A stretch of 64,000 nt of DNA from an uncultured Alphaproteobacteria bacterium (lineage in GTDB: Bacteria > Pseudomonadota > Alphaproteobacteria > Rhodobacterales > Rhodobacteraceae): positions 118,635 to 182,634 of the forward strand of contig CACNDI010000004.1 of NCBI GenBank assembly GCA_902619165.1, in the 5' to 3' direction. This document shows positions 9,810-20,937 of this stretch, one piece after another (within the stretch, counting starts at the first letter, position 1; each line of letters opens with the position of its first letter). The notes under the pieces were generated by a model. It was given only the letters and a program-made list of their open reading frames with translations, did no database searches and had not been told where the DNA came from. A program made the position numbers and the translations under genes.

Positions 9810-9839
9810 GGATTTTTTTAAAAATTAACGTGGATAAAA

Positions 9840-10841
9840 GTGATTATAGATTTAAAAAATTTCGTTAGAGATCTGAGGGTTGCGAAAGTTCTAGCAACTC
9901 TATGCTCCGGTGCTATTCGTCTTAATAAGGAGATTTCATTGAGTGACAATGGGGGAGGTCATAGACTTCCAGTTGGCTTAAATTCGGATGGAGATAGTCA
10001 AAAACAGCTTGATGTAATTGCTGATGATATTTTTTGTAGTTCATTAGAGGCTGCGGGAGTAGGCTTTTATGTGTCCGAAGAACGTGAGTCCATTGAAATG
10101 CTTAACAATAACGATGATTTAGGAGTAGCTATCGACCCACTAGACGGATCCTCTAACATTGACTGTAATGTTTCAATTGGAACAATTTTTTCTATCAAGA
10201 AAGTGAATAATACAAGCCGTCCCCAAGATGATTTCTTTCTGTTAGGAAACTATCTGGCTAGTGGATACTTCATTTATGGGCCCCAGACATTATTGGTTTT
10301 TACGGTTGGTAATGGTATCGGTAAGTTTCTGCTAAATGTAGAAGATAATAAATTTGTTCGCGTAAAATCAGATCTGAAGATTCCTGAACAAACTCAAGAG
10401 TACGCTATTAATAGTTCAAACTCCAGATATTGGCCCACACCTGTAAGAAGTTACATAGAAGAGTTAATAGATGGTGCCGTTGGTCCTCGAAAAAAAAATT
10501 ATAATACACGATGGGTTGCTTCTTTAGTTGCTGAGACTCATAGAATATTGGAAAGGGGAGGAGTGTTCCTCTACCCAGGCGATGATAGGGAAGGCTACTC
10601 AGAAGGGCGATTAAGAAAAATATACGAGTGCGGTCCCATAGCATATTTAATCGAACAAGCTCTGGGATTAGCAACAAATGGAATAGAGCCAATAGTTGGT
10701 TTGACCGCAGAAAATTTACATCAAAGAACCCCCTTTGTGTTTGGATCTAAAGAAGAAGTTGAAACTATAAAAAAGTTTTATGAAGATCCTAAAAGTGCTC
10801 ATGCACCTCTTTTTAGAACTCGAGGACTATTTAATAGGTAA
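9840..10841 (+). CDS. cbbF: Class 1 fructose-1,6-bisphosphatase
   Basis: Hydrolyses fructose-1,6-bisphosphate, and perhaps sedoheptulose-1,7-bisphosphate, in the regenerative half of the Calvin cycle. It has 333 residues. The metal-binding signature is clear: SEERESIE followed by VAIDPLDGSSNID (about 97-109), and the substrate-binding tail GGVFLYPGD and GRLRKIYECGP is intact. GTG at 9840 is the apparent start. It is followed after 6 bp by phosphoribulokinase, in the cluster order fbp-prk-fba-cbbL-cbbS-cbbX. Confidence 0.95.
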   Translation: MIIDLKNFVRDLRVAKVLATLCSGAIRLNKEISLSDNGGGHRLPVGLNSDGDSQKQLDVIADDIFCSSLEAAGVGFYVSEERESIEMLNNNDDLGVAIDPLDGSSNIDCNVSIGTIFSIKKVNNTSRPQDDFFLLGNYLASGYFIYGPQTLLVFTVGNGIGKFLLNVEDNKFVRVKSDLKIPEQTQEYAINSSNSRYWPTPVRSYIEELIDGAVGPRKKNYNTRWVASLVAETHRILERGGVFLYPGDDREGYSEGRLRKIYECGPIAYLIEQALGLATNGIEPIVGLTAENLHQRTPFVFGSKEEVETIKKFYEDPKSAHAPLFRTRGLFNR

Positions 10842-10847
10842 TAAGAA

Positions 10848-11723
10848 ATGAGTATAAAGCACCCAATAATATCTGTCACAGGCTCTTCTGGGGCAGGTAC
10901 GTCTACAGTAAAGCATACTTTTCAACAAATTTTCAGAAGAGAAAGCGTAAAAGCGGTAACATTGGAAGGCGATGCATTTCATAGATATAATAGAAGGGAA
11001 ATGAAAAAAGAGTTAGAGAAAAGACACGCGGCAGGCGATGCTACCTTTTCCCATTTCTCCTTCGATGCCAATTTGCTGCCAGAATTAGAGGATTGTTTTA
11101 GAAATTACAGCGAACTAGGTACTTGCCGGTATCGACATTATATTCATAATTCAAATGAAGAAAATTTGTATGGAGCTAAACCAGGCAGTTTCACAAAATG
11201 GAAAAAGTTTGAAGAACCATCAGATCTATTGTTCTATGAGGGTTTGCACGGGGCAGTAGTAAACGAAGAAATCAATTTAGCAAAGTATGCGGATTTAAAA
11301 ATTGGCGTTGTTCCTGTTATTAACCTTGAGTGGATACAAAAAATTCATAGAGATACAGACTCTAGAGGCTATAGTACAGAAGCTGTGACAGATACAATAT
11401 TGAGAAGAATGCATGCTTATGTTCATTGTATTTGCCCTCAGTTTACAGAGACAGATATTAATTTTCAGAGGGTACCGGTAGTCGATACATCCAATCCATT
11501 AGTAGCTAGGTGGATACCAACTGCTGACGAAAGCTTGGTTGTTATTCGTTTCAAGGATCCTCACGGAATTGATTTTCCTTATCTTGTATCGATGATTCAT
11601 GATAGTTGGATGAGTAGAGCTAATTCAATAGTAATACCAGGAGGTAAATTAGATTTAGCAATGCAATTAATACTAACTCCCTTAATAGGTAGATTGGTAA
11701 ATCAAGCAAAACGAGCGATATGA
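10848..11723 (+). CDS. cbbP: Phosphoribulokinase
   Basis: Phosphorylates ribulose-5-phosphate to ribulose-1,5-bisphosphate, the RuBisCO substrate, and is a reaction specific to the Calvin cycle. The 291-residue length matches the short proteobacterial class. The P-loop reads GSSGAGTSTVKHTF (about 12-25). The segments EGDAFHRYNR, HFSFDANLLPELE and YEGLHGAV are conserved landmarks. It lies between the bisphosphatase (6 bp) and aldolase (34 bp) genes. Its presence beside cbbLS is the best evidence that the RuBisCO here serves autotrophic or mixotrophic carbon fixation. Confidence 0.96.
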   Translation: MSIKHPIISVTGSSGAGTSTVKHTFQQIFRRESVKAVTLEGDAFHRYNRREMKKELEKRHAAGDATFSHFSFDANLLPELEDCFRNYSELGTCRYRHYIHNSNEENLYGAKPGSFTKWKKFEEPSDLLFYEGLHGAVVNEEINLAKYADLKIGVVPVINLEWIQKIHRDTDSRGYSTEAVTDTILRRMHAYVHCICPQFTETDINFQRVPVVDTSNPLVARWIPTADESLVVIRFKDPHGIDFPYLVSMIHDSWMSRANSIVIPGGKLDLAMQLILTPLIGRLVNQAKRAI

Positions 11724-11757
11724 AAAGCGAAAAAATATTAAAAAATAGGGAAGAAAA

Positions 11758-12816
11758 ATGGCATTGATAACTTTAAGACAACTGCTAGACCATGCAGCTG
11801 AAAATCAATATGGAGTACCCGCCTTTAATATAAATAATATGGAACAAGGCTTAGCAATACTCAAGGCCGCCGATAAAACCGACTCTCCAGTCATTCTTCA
11901 AGCAAGTAGGGGTGCGAGAGCTTATGCTGGCGACATTATGTTGTCACATATCGTGGCGGCACTAGCAAAAATGTATCCAACAATTCCAATCTGCATGCAC
12001 CAAGATCATGGTAACAATGAGGCTACGTGTATGACAGCTATTGGGCATGGTTTTACATCTGTGATGATGGATGGCTCTTTAGAAAGTGACCAAAAAACAC
12101 CAGCAAGTTATGATTATAATGTTCAAATCACAAAAAAAGTCGCTGAGATTGCGCATTGGGTGGGCGCATCAGTGGAAGGAGAACTTGGAGTTTTAGGAAG
12201 TTTAGAGACCGGTGAAGCAGCCAAAGAAGATGGGTCTGGAGCAGAGGGAAAACTTGATACCAAACAGCTTTTAACAGATCCAGACCAAGCGCTCGATTTT
12301 GTTAAAAAGACTGACGTTGATGCTCTCGCGATTGCCTGTGGTACCAGTCATGGTGCATATAAGTTCAGTCGGAAACCTGATGGAGATATATTGGCTATGG
12401 ATGTTATTGAAAAAATTCATAAAAAGATACCAAAGACCCATCTTGTGATGCATGGATCCTCTTCAGTCCCTCAATACCTACAGGACTTGATTAACAATAA
12501 TGGTGGTGAGATGAGTCAAACATATGGCGTTCCAGTAGAGGAAATTGAGAGAGGGATAAAGTCAGGCGTGAGGAAGATAAATATAGACACTGATTGTAGA
12601 ATGGCCATAACAGGCCACTATAGAAAAATAGCAAGAGAAAAGCCTGCTGAGTTTGATCCCAGAAAGTTTGCTATTCCCGCTAGTGAGGAAATGGAAAAAC
12701 TTTGTGCTGATAGGTTTGAAAGGTTTGGAACGGCAGGACACGCAAGAAAAATAGTGGTTAAATCCTTGGATCAAATGGCACAAAGCTATTCAAAAGGTGA
12801 GTTAAAACAAATATAG
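11758..12816 (+). CDS. cbbA: Fructose-bisphosphate aldolase, class II (Calvin cycle subtype)
   Basis: Zinc-dependent aldolase of 352 residues. The metal-binding HQDHGNN segment (about 81-87), the glycine-rich [16 protein letters not shown] and the phosphate-binding GTSHGAYKF and HGSSSVP segments are present. It would condense triose phosphates to fructose-1,6-bisphosphate and probably also make sedoheptulose-1,7-bisphosphate. A good ribosome site (GGGAAGAAAA) precedes the ATG, and RuBisCO large follows after 17 bp. Length and order match the Calvin-cycle subtype found beside red-type RuBisCO genes. Confidence 0.95.
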   Translation: MALITLRQLLDHAAENQYGVPAFNINNMEQGLAILKAADKTDSPVILQASRGARAYAGDIMLSHIVAALAKMYPTIPICMHQDHGNNEATCMTAIGHGFTSVMMDGSLESDQKTPASYDYNVQITKKVAEIAHWVGASVEGELGVLGSLETGEAAKEDGSGAEGKLDTKQLLTDPDQALDFVKKTDVDALAIACGTSHGAYKFSRKPDGDILAMDVIEKIHKKIPKTHLVMHGSSSVPQYLQDLINNNGGEMSQTYGVPVEEIERGIKSGVRKINIDTDCRMAITGHYRKIAREKPAEFDPRKFAIPASEEMEKLCADRFERFGTAGHARKIVVKSLDQMAQSYSKGELKQI

Positions 12817-12821
12817 GTTAA

Positions 12822-14291
<1,470 letters not shown>

Positions 14292-14302
14292 GGAGAAAAA
14301 TA

Positions 14303-14722
14303 ATGAGAGTTACACAAGGAACATTTTCATTTTTACCCGATTTTACTGATCAACAAATTCACGAACAAGTACAATATTGTATAGATAACGGCTGGGCAGT
14401 AAGTATCGAGTATACTGACGATCCACATCCTAGAAATACCTATTGGGAGATGTGGGGACATCCAATGTTTGATAATCCGGACGCGGCAGCGGTAGTTTAC
14501 GAGTTAAATGAATGCCGAAAGGTTTATGGTTCTTACTATATAAGAATCATTGCGTTTGACTCATCTCCAGGATGGGAGTCGATCAGGCTTTCATTTATTG
14601 TTAATAGACCTTCTGAGGAACCTGGATTTAAATTGAGTAGAACTGAGGTTAAAGGAAGAAATATTCAATACTCTATAACACCTTATTCTAGTGATAAACC
14701 CCAGGGCTCTAGATATAAATAG
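14303..14722 (+). CDS. cbbS: RuBisCO small subunit, red-type
   Basis: Partner of CbbL in the L8S8 enzyme. The 139 residues are long for a small subunit, because red-type subunits carry a C-terminal extension that forms hairpins in the central pore. It starts MRVTQGTFSFLPDFTD, the usual red-type N-terminus, and includes the YWEMWGHPMFD segment. It follows cbbL by 11 bp with an AAGGAG ribosome site and precedes cbbX by 9 bp. Confidence 0.97.
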   Translation: MRVTQGTFSFLPDFTDQQIHEQVQYCIDNGWAVSIEYTDDPHPRNTYWEMWGHPMFDNPDAAAVVYELNECRKVYGSYYIRIIAFDSSPGWESIRLSFIVNRPSEEPGFKLSRTEVKGRNIQYSITPYSSDKPQGSRYK

Positions 14723-14731
14723 GAATACCTT

Positions 14732-15646
14732 ATGGAAAATGAAGGACAGGAAAAAGAGTCTGAGATTGTCACCGAGGTAAATTTAAAGGAGGATTTCCAG
14801 GCGAGTGGCGTCGCTGATATTCTTGCAGAACTCGATAATAGCTTAATTGGTCTCACACCAGTGAAAACACGTATAAAAGAAACGGCTTCATTACTTTTGG
14901 TCGATAAAGCTAGAGAAAAGCTAGGCTTAGTTAATGAGTCGCCAACTTTACATATGAGTTTTTCTGGTAATCCTGGTACTGGTAAAACTACAGTCGCTCT
15001 CAAGATGGCTAATCTCCTTTTCCGTCTGGGTTACGTAAGAAAAGGACACTTGGTAACCGTGACAAGAGATGATCTTGTAGGGCAATATATTGGACATACG
15101 GCTCCAAAGACCAAAGAAGTTCTCAAGAAAGCTATGGGCGGGGTTTTATTTATCGATGAAGCCTATTATTTATATAGGCCGGAAAACGAGAGAGATTATG
15201 GTCAAGAAGCTATAGAGATATTATTACAAGTGATGGAAAATAATAGGGATGACTTAGTTGTTATTTTAGCAGGCTATAAGGATAAGATGGATAAGTTTTT
15301 TGAAAGCAACCCAGGATTTAGATCACGCATAGCCCATCATATAGACTTTCCTGACTATTCAAATAATGAACTATTGCAGATTGCTGAAGTTATGGTTGCA
15401 AGTATGAACTACCAATTTAATGAAGAGAGCAAAAAAGCTATGGCTGAATACATAAAAATTCGAAAGAAGCAGCCACACTTTGCCAATGCTCGCTCTATTC
15501 GTAATGCTATTGATCGAGCAAGACTTCGTCAGGCAAATAGAGTCTTCAATAACTCAGAGGGACCTATTGGTGCCAGCTTTCTAAGTCAGATCGAAGATAT
15601 TGATATTAGGCAAAGTAGAGTGTTTTCGGGTGGCATAGATAAATAA
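14732..15646 (+). CDS. cbbX: Red-type RuBisCO activase CbbX
   Basis: AAA+ remodelling ATPase that frees inhibited red-type RuBisCO by pulling the CbbL C-terminus. It has 304 residues. Walker A is [14 protein letters not shown] (about 78-91), Walker B is [13 protein letters not shown] near 138, and the pore-loop region [10 protein letters not shown] and the sensor/arginine-finger stretch [11 protein letters not shown] follow. It ends the cbb operon, one base before the convergent mlaA gene, with no clear hairpin terminator between them. Confidence 0.96.
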   Translation: MENEGQEKESEIVTEVNLKEDFQASGVADILAELDNSLIGLTPVKTRIKETASLLLVDKAREKLGLVNESPTLHMSFSGNPGTGKTTVALKMANLLFRLGYVRKGHLVTVTRDDLVGQYIGHTAPKTKEVLKKAMGGVLFIDEAYYLYRPENERDYGQEAIEILLQVMENNRDDLVVILAGYKDKMDKFFESNPGFRSRIAHHIDFPDYSNNELLQIAEVMVASMNYQFNEESKKAMAEYIKIRKKQPHFANARSIRNAIDRARLRQANRVFNNSEGPIGASFLSQIEDIDIRQSRVFSGGIDK

Positions 15647-15647
15647 G

Positions 15648-16379
15648 TTAATCGTCATTGTATGGGTCAAACACATCTGCCTCATCATTATCGATGCCAA
15701 ACTCGTTTTTAGTTTGAAGAAAAATATTTCTCGCAGCTGAGTAGCTATCCGCAGAGTTATATAATGTAGCGTCTATCATAGGAGCAAACTCATATCTTCT
15801 CTGAAAAACATTTGCCACTTCTACACCCAGCATAACCACTCCATCGATGCCTGCTGTTATTGGCTTTGAGGGATTAAGTACATAATCTGTTATCAATCCA
15901 AATGACCCCCTAGCGGAGTTTGGTCCAAAGAGTGGCAATTCAACATACGCGCCTTGAGGTATATTAAATGAACTAAAAGTTTCATCAAAACCTGTAGATC
16001 TTGGGTAAATATCCCACATAGACGCAACATCGATTAACCCACCAATTCCTAGCGTAGAATTGATAATAAATCTGCTTAGATCAGTTCCTGCACTACTGAA
16101 ATCTCTTTGAAAAATGTGATTTATAAACCTCTTCGGTTCATTTAAATTTCCATGAAAGTTTGATATTGGTATGCGTATTAATTTAGGGACATATGTTCCG
16201 TATACGTTTGAAGAGGGTCTTATGGCGTATCTGTCAAGTCCTTTATTGAATTCATGTGTTGTTCGATTAATATTCTCGATTGGGTCATATGGTTCTTGGT
16301 CAAAAAAACCTTGTGCAAAAATTGCAGAACTTAAAAGCATTCCCGCTAAAAATACTATTATGCATAAAATTAATCGCAT
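15648..16379 (-). CDS. mlaA: MlaA/VacJ family protein
   Basis: Outer-membrane component of the Mla phospholipid-retrieval system. The family pattern is clear: DPIENINRTTHEFNKGLDRY, FHGNLNEPKRFINHIFQRD, NSTLGIGGLIDVASMW and LPLFGPNSARGSFG. I take the ATG at 16379, which gives 243 residues with a hydrophobic signal (CIIVFLAGMLLSSAIFAQG). A TTG at 16415 would add 12 residues. The canonical lipobox cysteine is not visible at the signal's end, so the protein may be released by a standard signal peptidase rather than lipidated. It is convergent with cbbX. Confidence 0.9.
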   Translation of the reverse strand: MRLILCIIVFLAGMLLSSAIFAQGFFDQEPYDPIENINRTTHEFNKGLDRYAIRPSSNVYGTYVPKLIRIPISNFHGNLNEPKRFINHIFQRDFSSAGTDLSRFIINSTLGIGGLIDVASMWDIYPRSTGFDETFSSFNIPQGAYVELPLFGPNSARGSFGLITDYVLNPSKPITAGIDGVVMLGVEVANVFQRRYEFAPMIDATLYNSADSYSAARNIFLQTKNEFGIDNDEADVFDPYNDD

Positions 16380-16492
16380 GATTTTTTGTCCAACATACTG
16401 TTCAATACCGATCAAAAAAGAAAATAGCTTTACTACACAGAATCATAAGTTATGAATACTCTATAAGTTTTTTTTATATTATCGAAGCAAAT

Positions 16493-17860
16493 ATGAAAAC
16501 ACCTCTTTTTTTATATAATTCCTATTCAAGGACAAAAGAAGCCTTCAAGCCCCTAGATAAGAAAAATGTTCGAATGTATGTTTGTGGTCCTACAGTTTAT
16601 GACCGGGCTCATATAGGTAATGCTCGACCAGTTTTAGTATTCGACATATTATTCCGACTTCTTCGATATCTGTACAAAGAGAATAATGTTACTTATGTTA
16701 GAAATATTACTGACATTGACGACAAAATAAATGCTAAGGCTATAGAAAGAGGCGTCAACATTGAGAAAGTAACAGAAGCAACGATAGAGTTGTTTCACAA
16801 AGACATGGACTTTTTGGGAGCGCTTAGACCCAATCATGAACCTCGAGCCACAGAGTATGTCTCTGAGATGATAGACATGATTTCTAAACTTATCTCTTTG
16901 TCTTTTGCCTACCCTACTGAAGATGGTCATGTATTTTTCGAGGTAGCAACGTTTTCAGATTATGGACGGCTTTCGAACAAAAAATTAAACGAGCTTAAAG
17001 AAGGTGTCAGGATAGAAAATGAAAATGCTAAGAAAAATCCATTGGATTTTGTTTTGTGGAAACCGTCTAATCTTGAAGAGCCAGGTTGGGAAAGCCCTTG
17101 GGGAAGAGGACGCCCGGGATGGCATATTGAATGTTCGGCAATGGCCAAGGATATATTAGGAGATCAATTTGACATTCATGGAGGCGGCATCGATTTGATT
17201 TTCCCTCATCATGAGAATGAAATTGCCCAAAGTACATGCTCAAATAATATGAAGAAATTCGCTAATTTTTGGCTTCATAATGGGTTTCTTAAGATCGAGG
17301 GTGAAAAGATGTCCAAATCACTTAACAATTTTTTAACTGTATTTGATCTAATCAAAAGAGATTTTTCAGGACCTGCGATAAGATTTAATATGCTTGCAAC
17401 TCATTATCGACAGCCTCTGGACTGGAAATTTGAAAGGCTCGTAGAAGCTGAAAAGACACTAATAAAGTGGAATAATGAATTTGAGCCTAAGAATCAAACA
17501 GTACTTCCAATGCAAATTCTTAACGCTTTACTTGACGATCTCAATACCCCGCAATCTATCTATGAAATGCATCAGCTATTTAATAACGAAAAGTTTGACG
17601 ATTTAGGCAATGCTTGTAGGTTTTTTGGATTTTCTTCGAAAGATATAAAAGATGGTGTCTCTATACCACCAGACATATCTGAAAAGATTGATAAGTTGGT
17701 TGAAAAGAGAAACAATGCGAGGGTGGCAAAAAACTTTTCGTTGGCAGATGAAATAAGAGAAGACTTGCTGAGAGCTGGTATTATAATAAAAGATAGCGGT
17801 CAGGAAACTACTTGGGAATCCGGTCAAAAACTAGAGATAAAAAAGCTTAAAAAATTATGA
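16493..17860 (+). CDS. cysS: Cysteine--tRNA ligase
   Basis: Class I aminoacyl-tRNA synthetase of 455 residues. It carries the HIGH-like motif AHIGNARP after CGPTVYDR, the zinc-site segment WHIECSAMAKD, GGGIDLIFPHHENEIAQS and the KMSKS loop GEKMSKSLNNF. The tail is shorter than in the longest members but complete. Its last 4 bp overlap the citramalate synthase gene, so the genes from here to about 21.6 kb probably form one transcription unit. Confidence 0.97.
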   Translation: MKTPLFLYNSYSRTKEAFKPLDKKNVRMYVCGPTVYDRAHIGNARPVLVFDILFRLLRYLYKENNVTYVRNITDIDDKINAKAIERGVNIEKVTEATIELFHKDMDFLGALRPNHEPRATEYVSEMIDMISKLISLSFAYPTEDGHVFFEVATFSDYGRLSNKKLNELKEGVRIENENAKKNPLDFVLWKPSNLEEPGWESPWGRGRPGWHIECSAMAKDILGDQFDIHGGGIDLIFPHHENEIAQSTCSNNMKKFANFWLHNGFLKIEGEKMSKSLNNFLTVFDLIKRDFSGPAIRFNMLATHYRQPLDWKFERLVEAEKTLIKWNNEFEPKNQTVLPMQILNALLDDLNTPQSIYEMHQLFNNEKFDDLGNACRFFGFSSKDIKDGVSIPPDISEKIDKLVEKRNNARVAKNFSLADEIREDLLRAGIIIKDSGQETTWESGQKLEIKKLKKL

Positions 17861-19485
17861 CCACAAAAGAGCGGCTTTATATTTATGATACGACACTTAG
17901 GGATGGGCAACAGACCCAGGGTGTTACTTTCTCTCTCGATGATAAACTCAGGATAAGTCAATTATTAGAAAATATTGGTATTGATTACATTGAGGGTGGT
18001 TGGCCTGGAGCTAATCCTGTAGATAGTGAATTTTTCGATACAAAAAAAGAATTTGCTAAAACCAAATTAGTAGCGTTTGGAATGACTAAAAGATTTGGAA
18101 GGTCCGTAGAGAATGATGAAACCTTGGCTCAAGTAGTTTCTGCAGGAACACGTGTTGTATGTCTTGTAGGGAAGAGCCACGACTTTCATGTGAAAAAAGC
18201 ATTGGGAATATCACTAGATGAAAATGTAGAGCTAATTTCATCTTCAATAAAATATTTAAAATCTTTAGGTAAAGAGGTCCATTTTGATGCAGAACATTTT
18301 TTTGATGGTTTTGCTGCTAATAAAAAATATGCGATTTCGATAGTGAAAGAGGCGATGGCCTCTGGGGCCGATTGGGTAGTGTTATGTGATACTAACGGTG
18401 GCTGTATGCCTGACAAAGTTAGAGAGACAATTGAGAGTCTGGGTGAGGAGGGCGTTGATGTTAAAAAACTTGGTATTCATGCGCATAATGATACGGAGAA
18501 TGCTGTTGCAAATTCACTAGCAGCTGTGCAAGCGGGTGTTAGACAAATACAGGGTACTCTCAATGGACTTGGTGAAAGATGCGGCAATGCAAACCTAATT
18601 TCTCTACTTCCTACTCTTTTATTAAAACCTCAGTTCTCAGAAAAATTCGTGACAGGAGTGACATCTGATAGCCTAAAAGAATTAACCAGAGTATCAAGAA
18701 TTATGGACGATGTACTTAACAGAGTGCCGAATAGGTTTGCTCCTTATGTAGGTAGCTCAGCATTTGCTCATAAAGCAGGTTTGCATGCCAATGCGATCTT
18801 AAAGAATACTGAAACTTATGAACATATAGATCCAGAGTTGGTTGGAAACGAGAGAATAATTCCTGTATCTAATCAGGCTGGTTTATCCAATTTGCGGGAG
18901 AAACTTAGGCAAGCAGGTATTAACGCAGATGATGATAATGGAAAGCTTTCTATGCTGCTAAAAGAAATTAAAGATAAAGAAAGCGAGGGATATTCTTTTG
19001 ATTCGGCAAACGCATCTTTTGAAATTTTTGCCAGAAGAATTTTAGGTCAAATGCCAGTTTTTTTTGAAGTAAAAAGATATCGAGTTACTACCGAGCGTAG
19101 AAAAGACACTATAGGGAATACAAAAACATTATCTGAAGCAGTGGTTGTTCTAAAAATAGGTGACAAAGAAACCCTTTCCGTATCAGAAAGTATGGATGAA
19201 GAAATGAATGACTTGGGACCGGTTAATGCCTTGTCCAAAGCTATATCCAAGGACTTAGGTCGGTATCAAGATATAATTAATGGTGTAAGGCTAATAGACT
19301 TTAAAGTAAGGATAACCTCTGGGGGAACCTCGGCTGTAACCAGGGTACTAATTGATAGTGAAGATGAAAAAGGTCTAAGATGGTCTACAGTTGGTGTTTC
19401 TGCAAATATTCTTGATGCTAGCTTTCAGGCTCTTCTAGACTCAATTAACTGGAAGTTGATCAAGGAAGGAGCAATTCCAAATTGA
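17857..19485 (+). CDS. cimA: Citramalate synthase
   Basis: Condenses pyruvate and acetyl-CoA to (R)-citramalate, an alternative entry into isoleucine synthesis. It has 542 residues. The N-terminal TIM barrel has the DTTLRDGQQTQGVTFS signature (about 10-25) and the metal-site HAHNDTENAVANS. The SSAFAHKAGLHANAI segment and a C-terminal LeuA-type regulatory domain (ending near GVSANILDASFQALLD) follow. The DTTLRDGQQ form fits the CimA/LeuA-like branch rather than isopropylmalate synthase. It overlaps cysS by 4 bp and the next gene by 4 bp. Confidence 0.93.
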   Translation: MTTKERLYIYDTTLRDGQQTQGVTFSLDDKLRISQLLENIGIDYIEGGWPGANPVDSEFFDTKKEFAKTKLVAFGMTKRFGRSVENDETLAQVVSAGTRVVCLVGKSHDFHVKKALGISLDENVELISSSIKYLKSLGKEVHFDAEHFFDGFAANKKYAISIVKEAMASGADWVVLCDTNGGCMPDKVRETIESLGEEGVDVKKLGIHAHNDTENAVANSLAAVQAGVRQIQGTLNGLGERCGNANLISLLPTLLLKPQFSEKFVTGVTSDSLKELTRVSRIMDDVLNRVPNRFAPYVGSSAFAHKAGLHANAILKNTETYEHIDPELVGNERIIPVSNQAGLSNLREKLRQAGINADDDNGKLSMLLKEIKDKESEGYSFDSANASFEIFARRILGQMPVFFEVKRYRVTTERRKDTIGNTKTLSEAVVVLKIGDKETLSVSESMDEEMNDLGPVNALSKAISKDLGRYQDIINGVRLIDFKVRITSGGTSAVTRVLIDSEDEKGLRWSTVGVSANILDASFQALLDSINWKLIKEGAIPN

Positions 19486-20312
19486 TTGACACCCAATGGT
19501 TGAGCAATCTTAAAAAATTTGACCGCGAAAGGTTTGACTCTATTAGACATTTAAATTCTGAAAGACGAAAAGAAATAGCGGCGATATATTCATTTAATCT
19601 CGAACTGGCCAATATAGCTTGGAACGTGAGCGATCCCGAGCTTGGATATCTAAAATTACGTTGGTGGGAAGATTACGTAACTAATATGAAAAAAGAAAAT
19701 TCAATTAGGGAAATTAAGTATTTACCTATTCTTTCTAAACTTATTGTAGAGGAAAAGCTGCACAAGAACAGTCTGCTTAGACTTATTAAAGCACGTGAAT
19801 TTGACTGTTCAAAAAAGCCCTTTGAAAGTTACGAACAGCAAATAAAATATATTCGAGATACTTCGCAGAACCTTTTGTTTATGGCTTTAAGTTGTCTAAG
19901 TGAGTTCAAGGATAATTCCCTTAGAAAAAAACTGTCAAAATATTTCGGGTTGTCCCTTGGTCTAGCGAGGTTTATTTTAGCAACAGGCTCTTTGAGCCAA
20001 AACAAATGTTACTCACTTTTTTTGCCCAATCAAATAGATTATACAACTTATTTTGAATATAGGATTAATGATAGTATTACAGAAAGAATACGTTCTGACA
20101 TTGACTTAACATTTGATTTGTTTCAGTCAGGAAAAATGGAACTTAAAAGTATTGGACTAAAGAAAAAATCTCTATCAGTCCTTTATGCTGTTAACAACTT
20201 GGTGCCAATTTTAAAAGAAATTAGAAACAGTCCCCAATTAATTTTTAGAAAAAACCATAAGTTAAGTTTAAGAGCTAAATTTATTGGAAAGATAGATGAA
20301 CTTGTCACATAA
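19482..20312 (+). CDS. Squalene/phytoene synthase family protein, probably non-catalytic (NDUFAF6-like)
   Basis: All-helical protein of 276 residues related to squalene/phytoene synthases. The recognisable parts are NSERRKEIAAIYSFNLELANI, LKLRWWEDYV and the GLSLGLARFI stretch. The Asp-rich substrate motifs of true prenyl synthases are missing: the first aspartates are replaced around FNLELAN, and the second motif region (LATGSLSQNKCYSLFLP) has none. The pattern resembles alphaproteobacterial and mitochondrial NDUFAF6-type complex I assembly factors. Start is TTG at 19482, overlapping the cimA stop. No carotenoid genes are nearby. Confidence 0.7.
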   Translation: MIDTQWLSNLKKFDRERFDSIRHLNSERRKEIAAIYSFNLELANIAWNVSDPELGYLKLRWWEDYVTNMKKENSIREIKYLPILSKLIVEEKLHKNSLLRLIKAREFDCSKKPFESYEQQIKYIRDTSQNLLFMALSCLSEFKDNSLRKKLSKYFGLSLGLARFILATGSLSQNKCYSLFLPNQIDYTTYFEYRINDSITERIRSDIDLTFDLFQSGKMELKSIGLKKKSLSVLYAVNNLVPILKEIRNSPQLIFRKNHKLSLRAKFIGKIDELVT

Positions 20313-20319
20313 TTAGACA

Positions 20320-20937
20320 ATGTTAAGTACTACATTTATAAAGGATATAGCGCCAAGTGTGTATAAGCTCGAAAAGAGATTTGGGCTGGTTGAGAAGAAC
20401 TTTGGACTTCCCTCTTTTGACCCGAGAGAAAAAGGACTTCTAGCACTTAAAAAAACTATTGTAGGACAACAACTTTCTATAGCCTCAGCCGCGGCGATAT
20501 GGGGTCGTTTTGTGGATGCATATATCAAAGACGAAGAAATTTTAAATAATCAAGCTGATGATCAATTAAGGGATCTTGGTTTTTCAAGGCAAAAAATTTC
20601 TTATCTAAAAAGCCTTATCGATAGTGAACTAGATTATGATCAAATGGAGACAATGCAAAGTGAAGAAGTGATAAGGACTTTGACCAATATTAAAGGAATC
20701 GGAATATGGACAGCGGAAATATACTGTATTTTCAGCTTAAGAAGATTAGACATTTTTCCAGCAGGTGATCTTGCTTTGCAAGAGGCTGCAAAAATTTTAC
20801 TAAACTTGGAAAATAGGCCCTCAGAAAAAGAGATGAGAAAAATAGCGGAAAGCTGGGTGCCTTATAGATCAGTATGCGCAATAATTTTGTGGCATTTTTA
20901 TAGAAATTTTAAGTCTAGGGAGTCTACATTATGGTAA
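20320..20937 (+). CDS. DNA-3-methyladenine glycosylase (AlkA/HhH-GPD family)
   Basis: Base-excision repair glycosylase of 205 residues. The helix-hairpin-helix plus GPD motif is visible as LTNIKGIGIWTAEIYCIFSL followed by FPAGDLALQEA, with the catalytic Asp in AGD. The N-terminal IVGQQLSIASAAAIW segment is typical of the family. It starts 8 bp after the squalene-synthase-like gene and overlaps the esterase by 7 bp. There is no Ada-like N-terminal domain. Confidence 0.88.
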   Translation: MLSTTFIKDIAPSVYKLEKRFGLVEKNFGLPSFDPREKGLLALKKTIVGQQLSIASAAAIWGRFVDAYIKDEEILNNQADDQLRDLGFSRQKISYLKSLIDSELDYDQMETMQSEEVIRTLTNIKGIGIWTAEIYCIFSLRRLDIFPAGDLALQEAAKILLNLENRPSEKEMRKIAESWVPYRSVCAIILWHFYRNFKSRESTLW

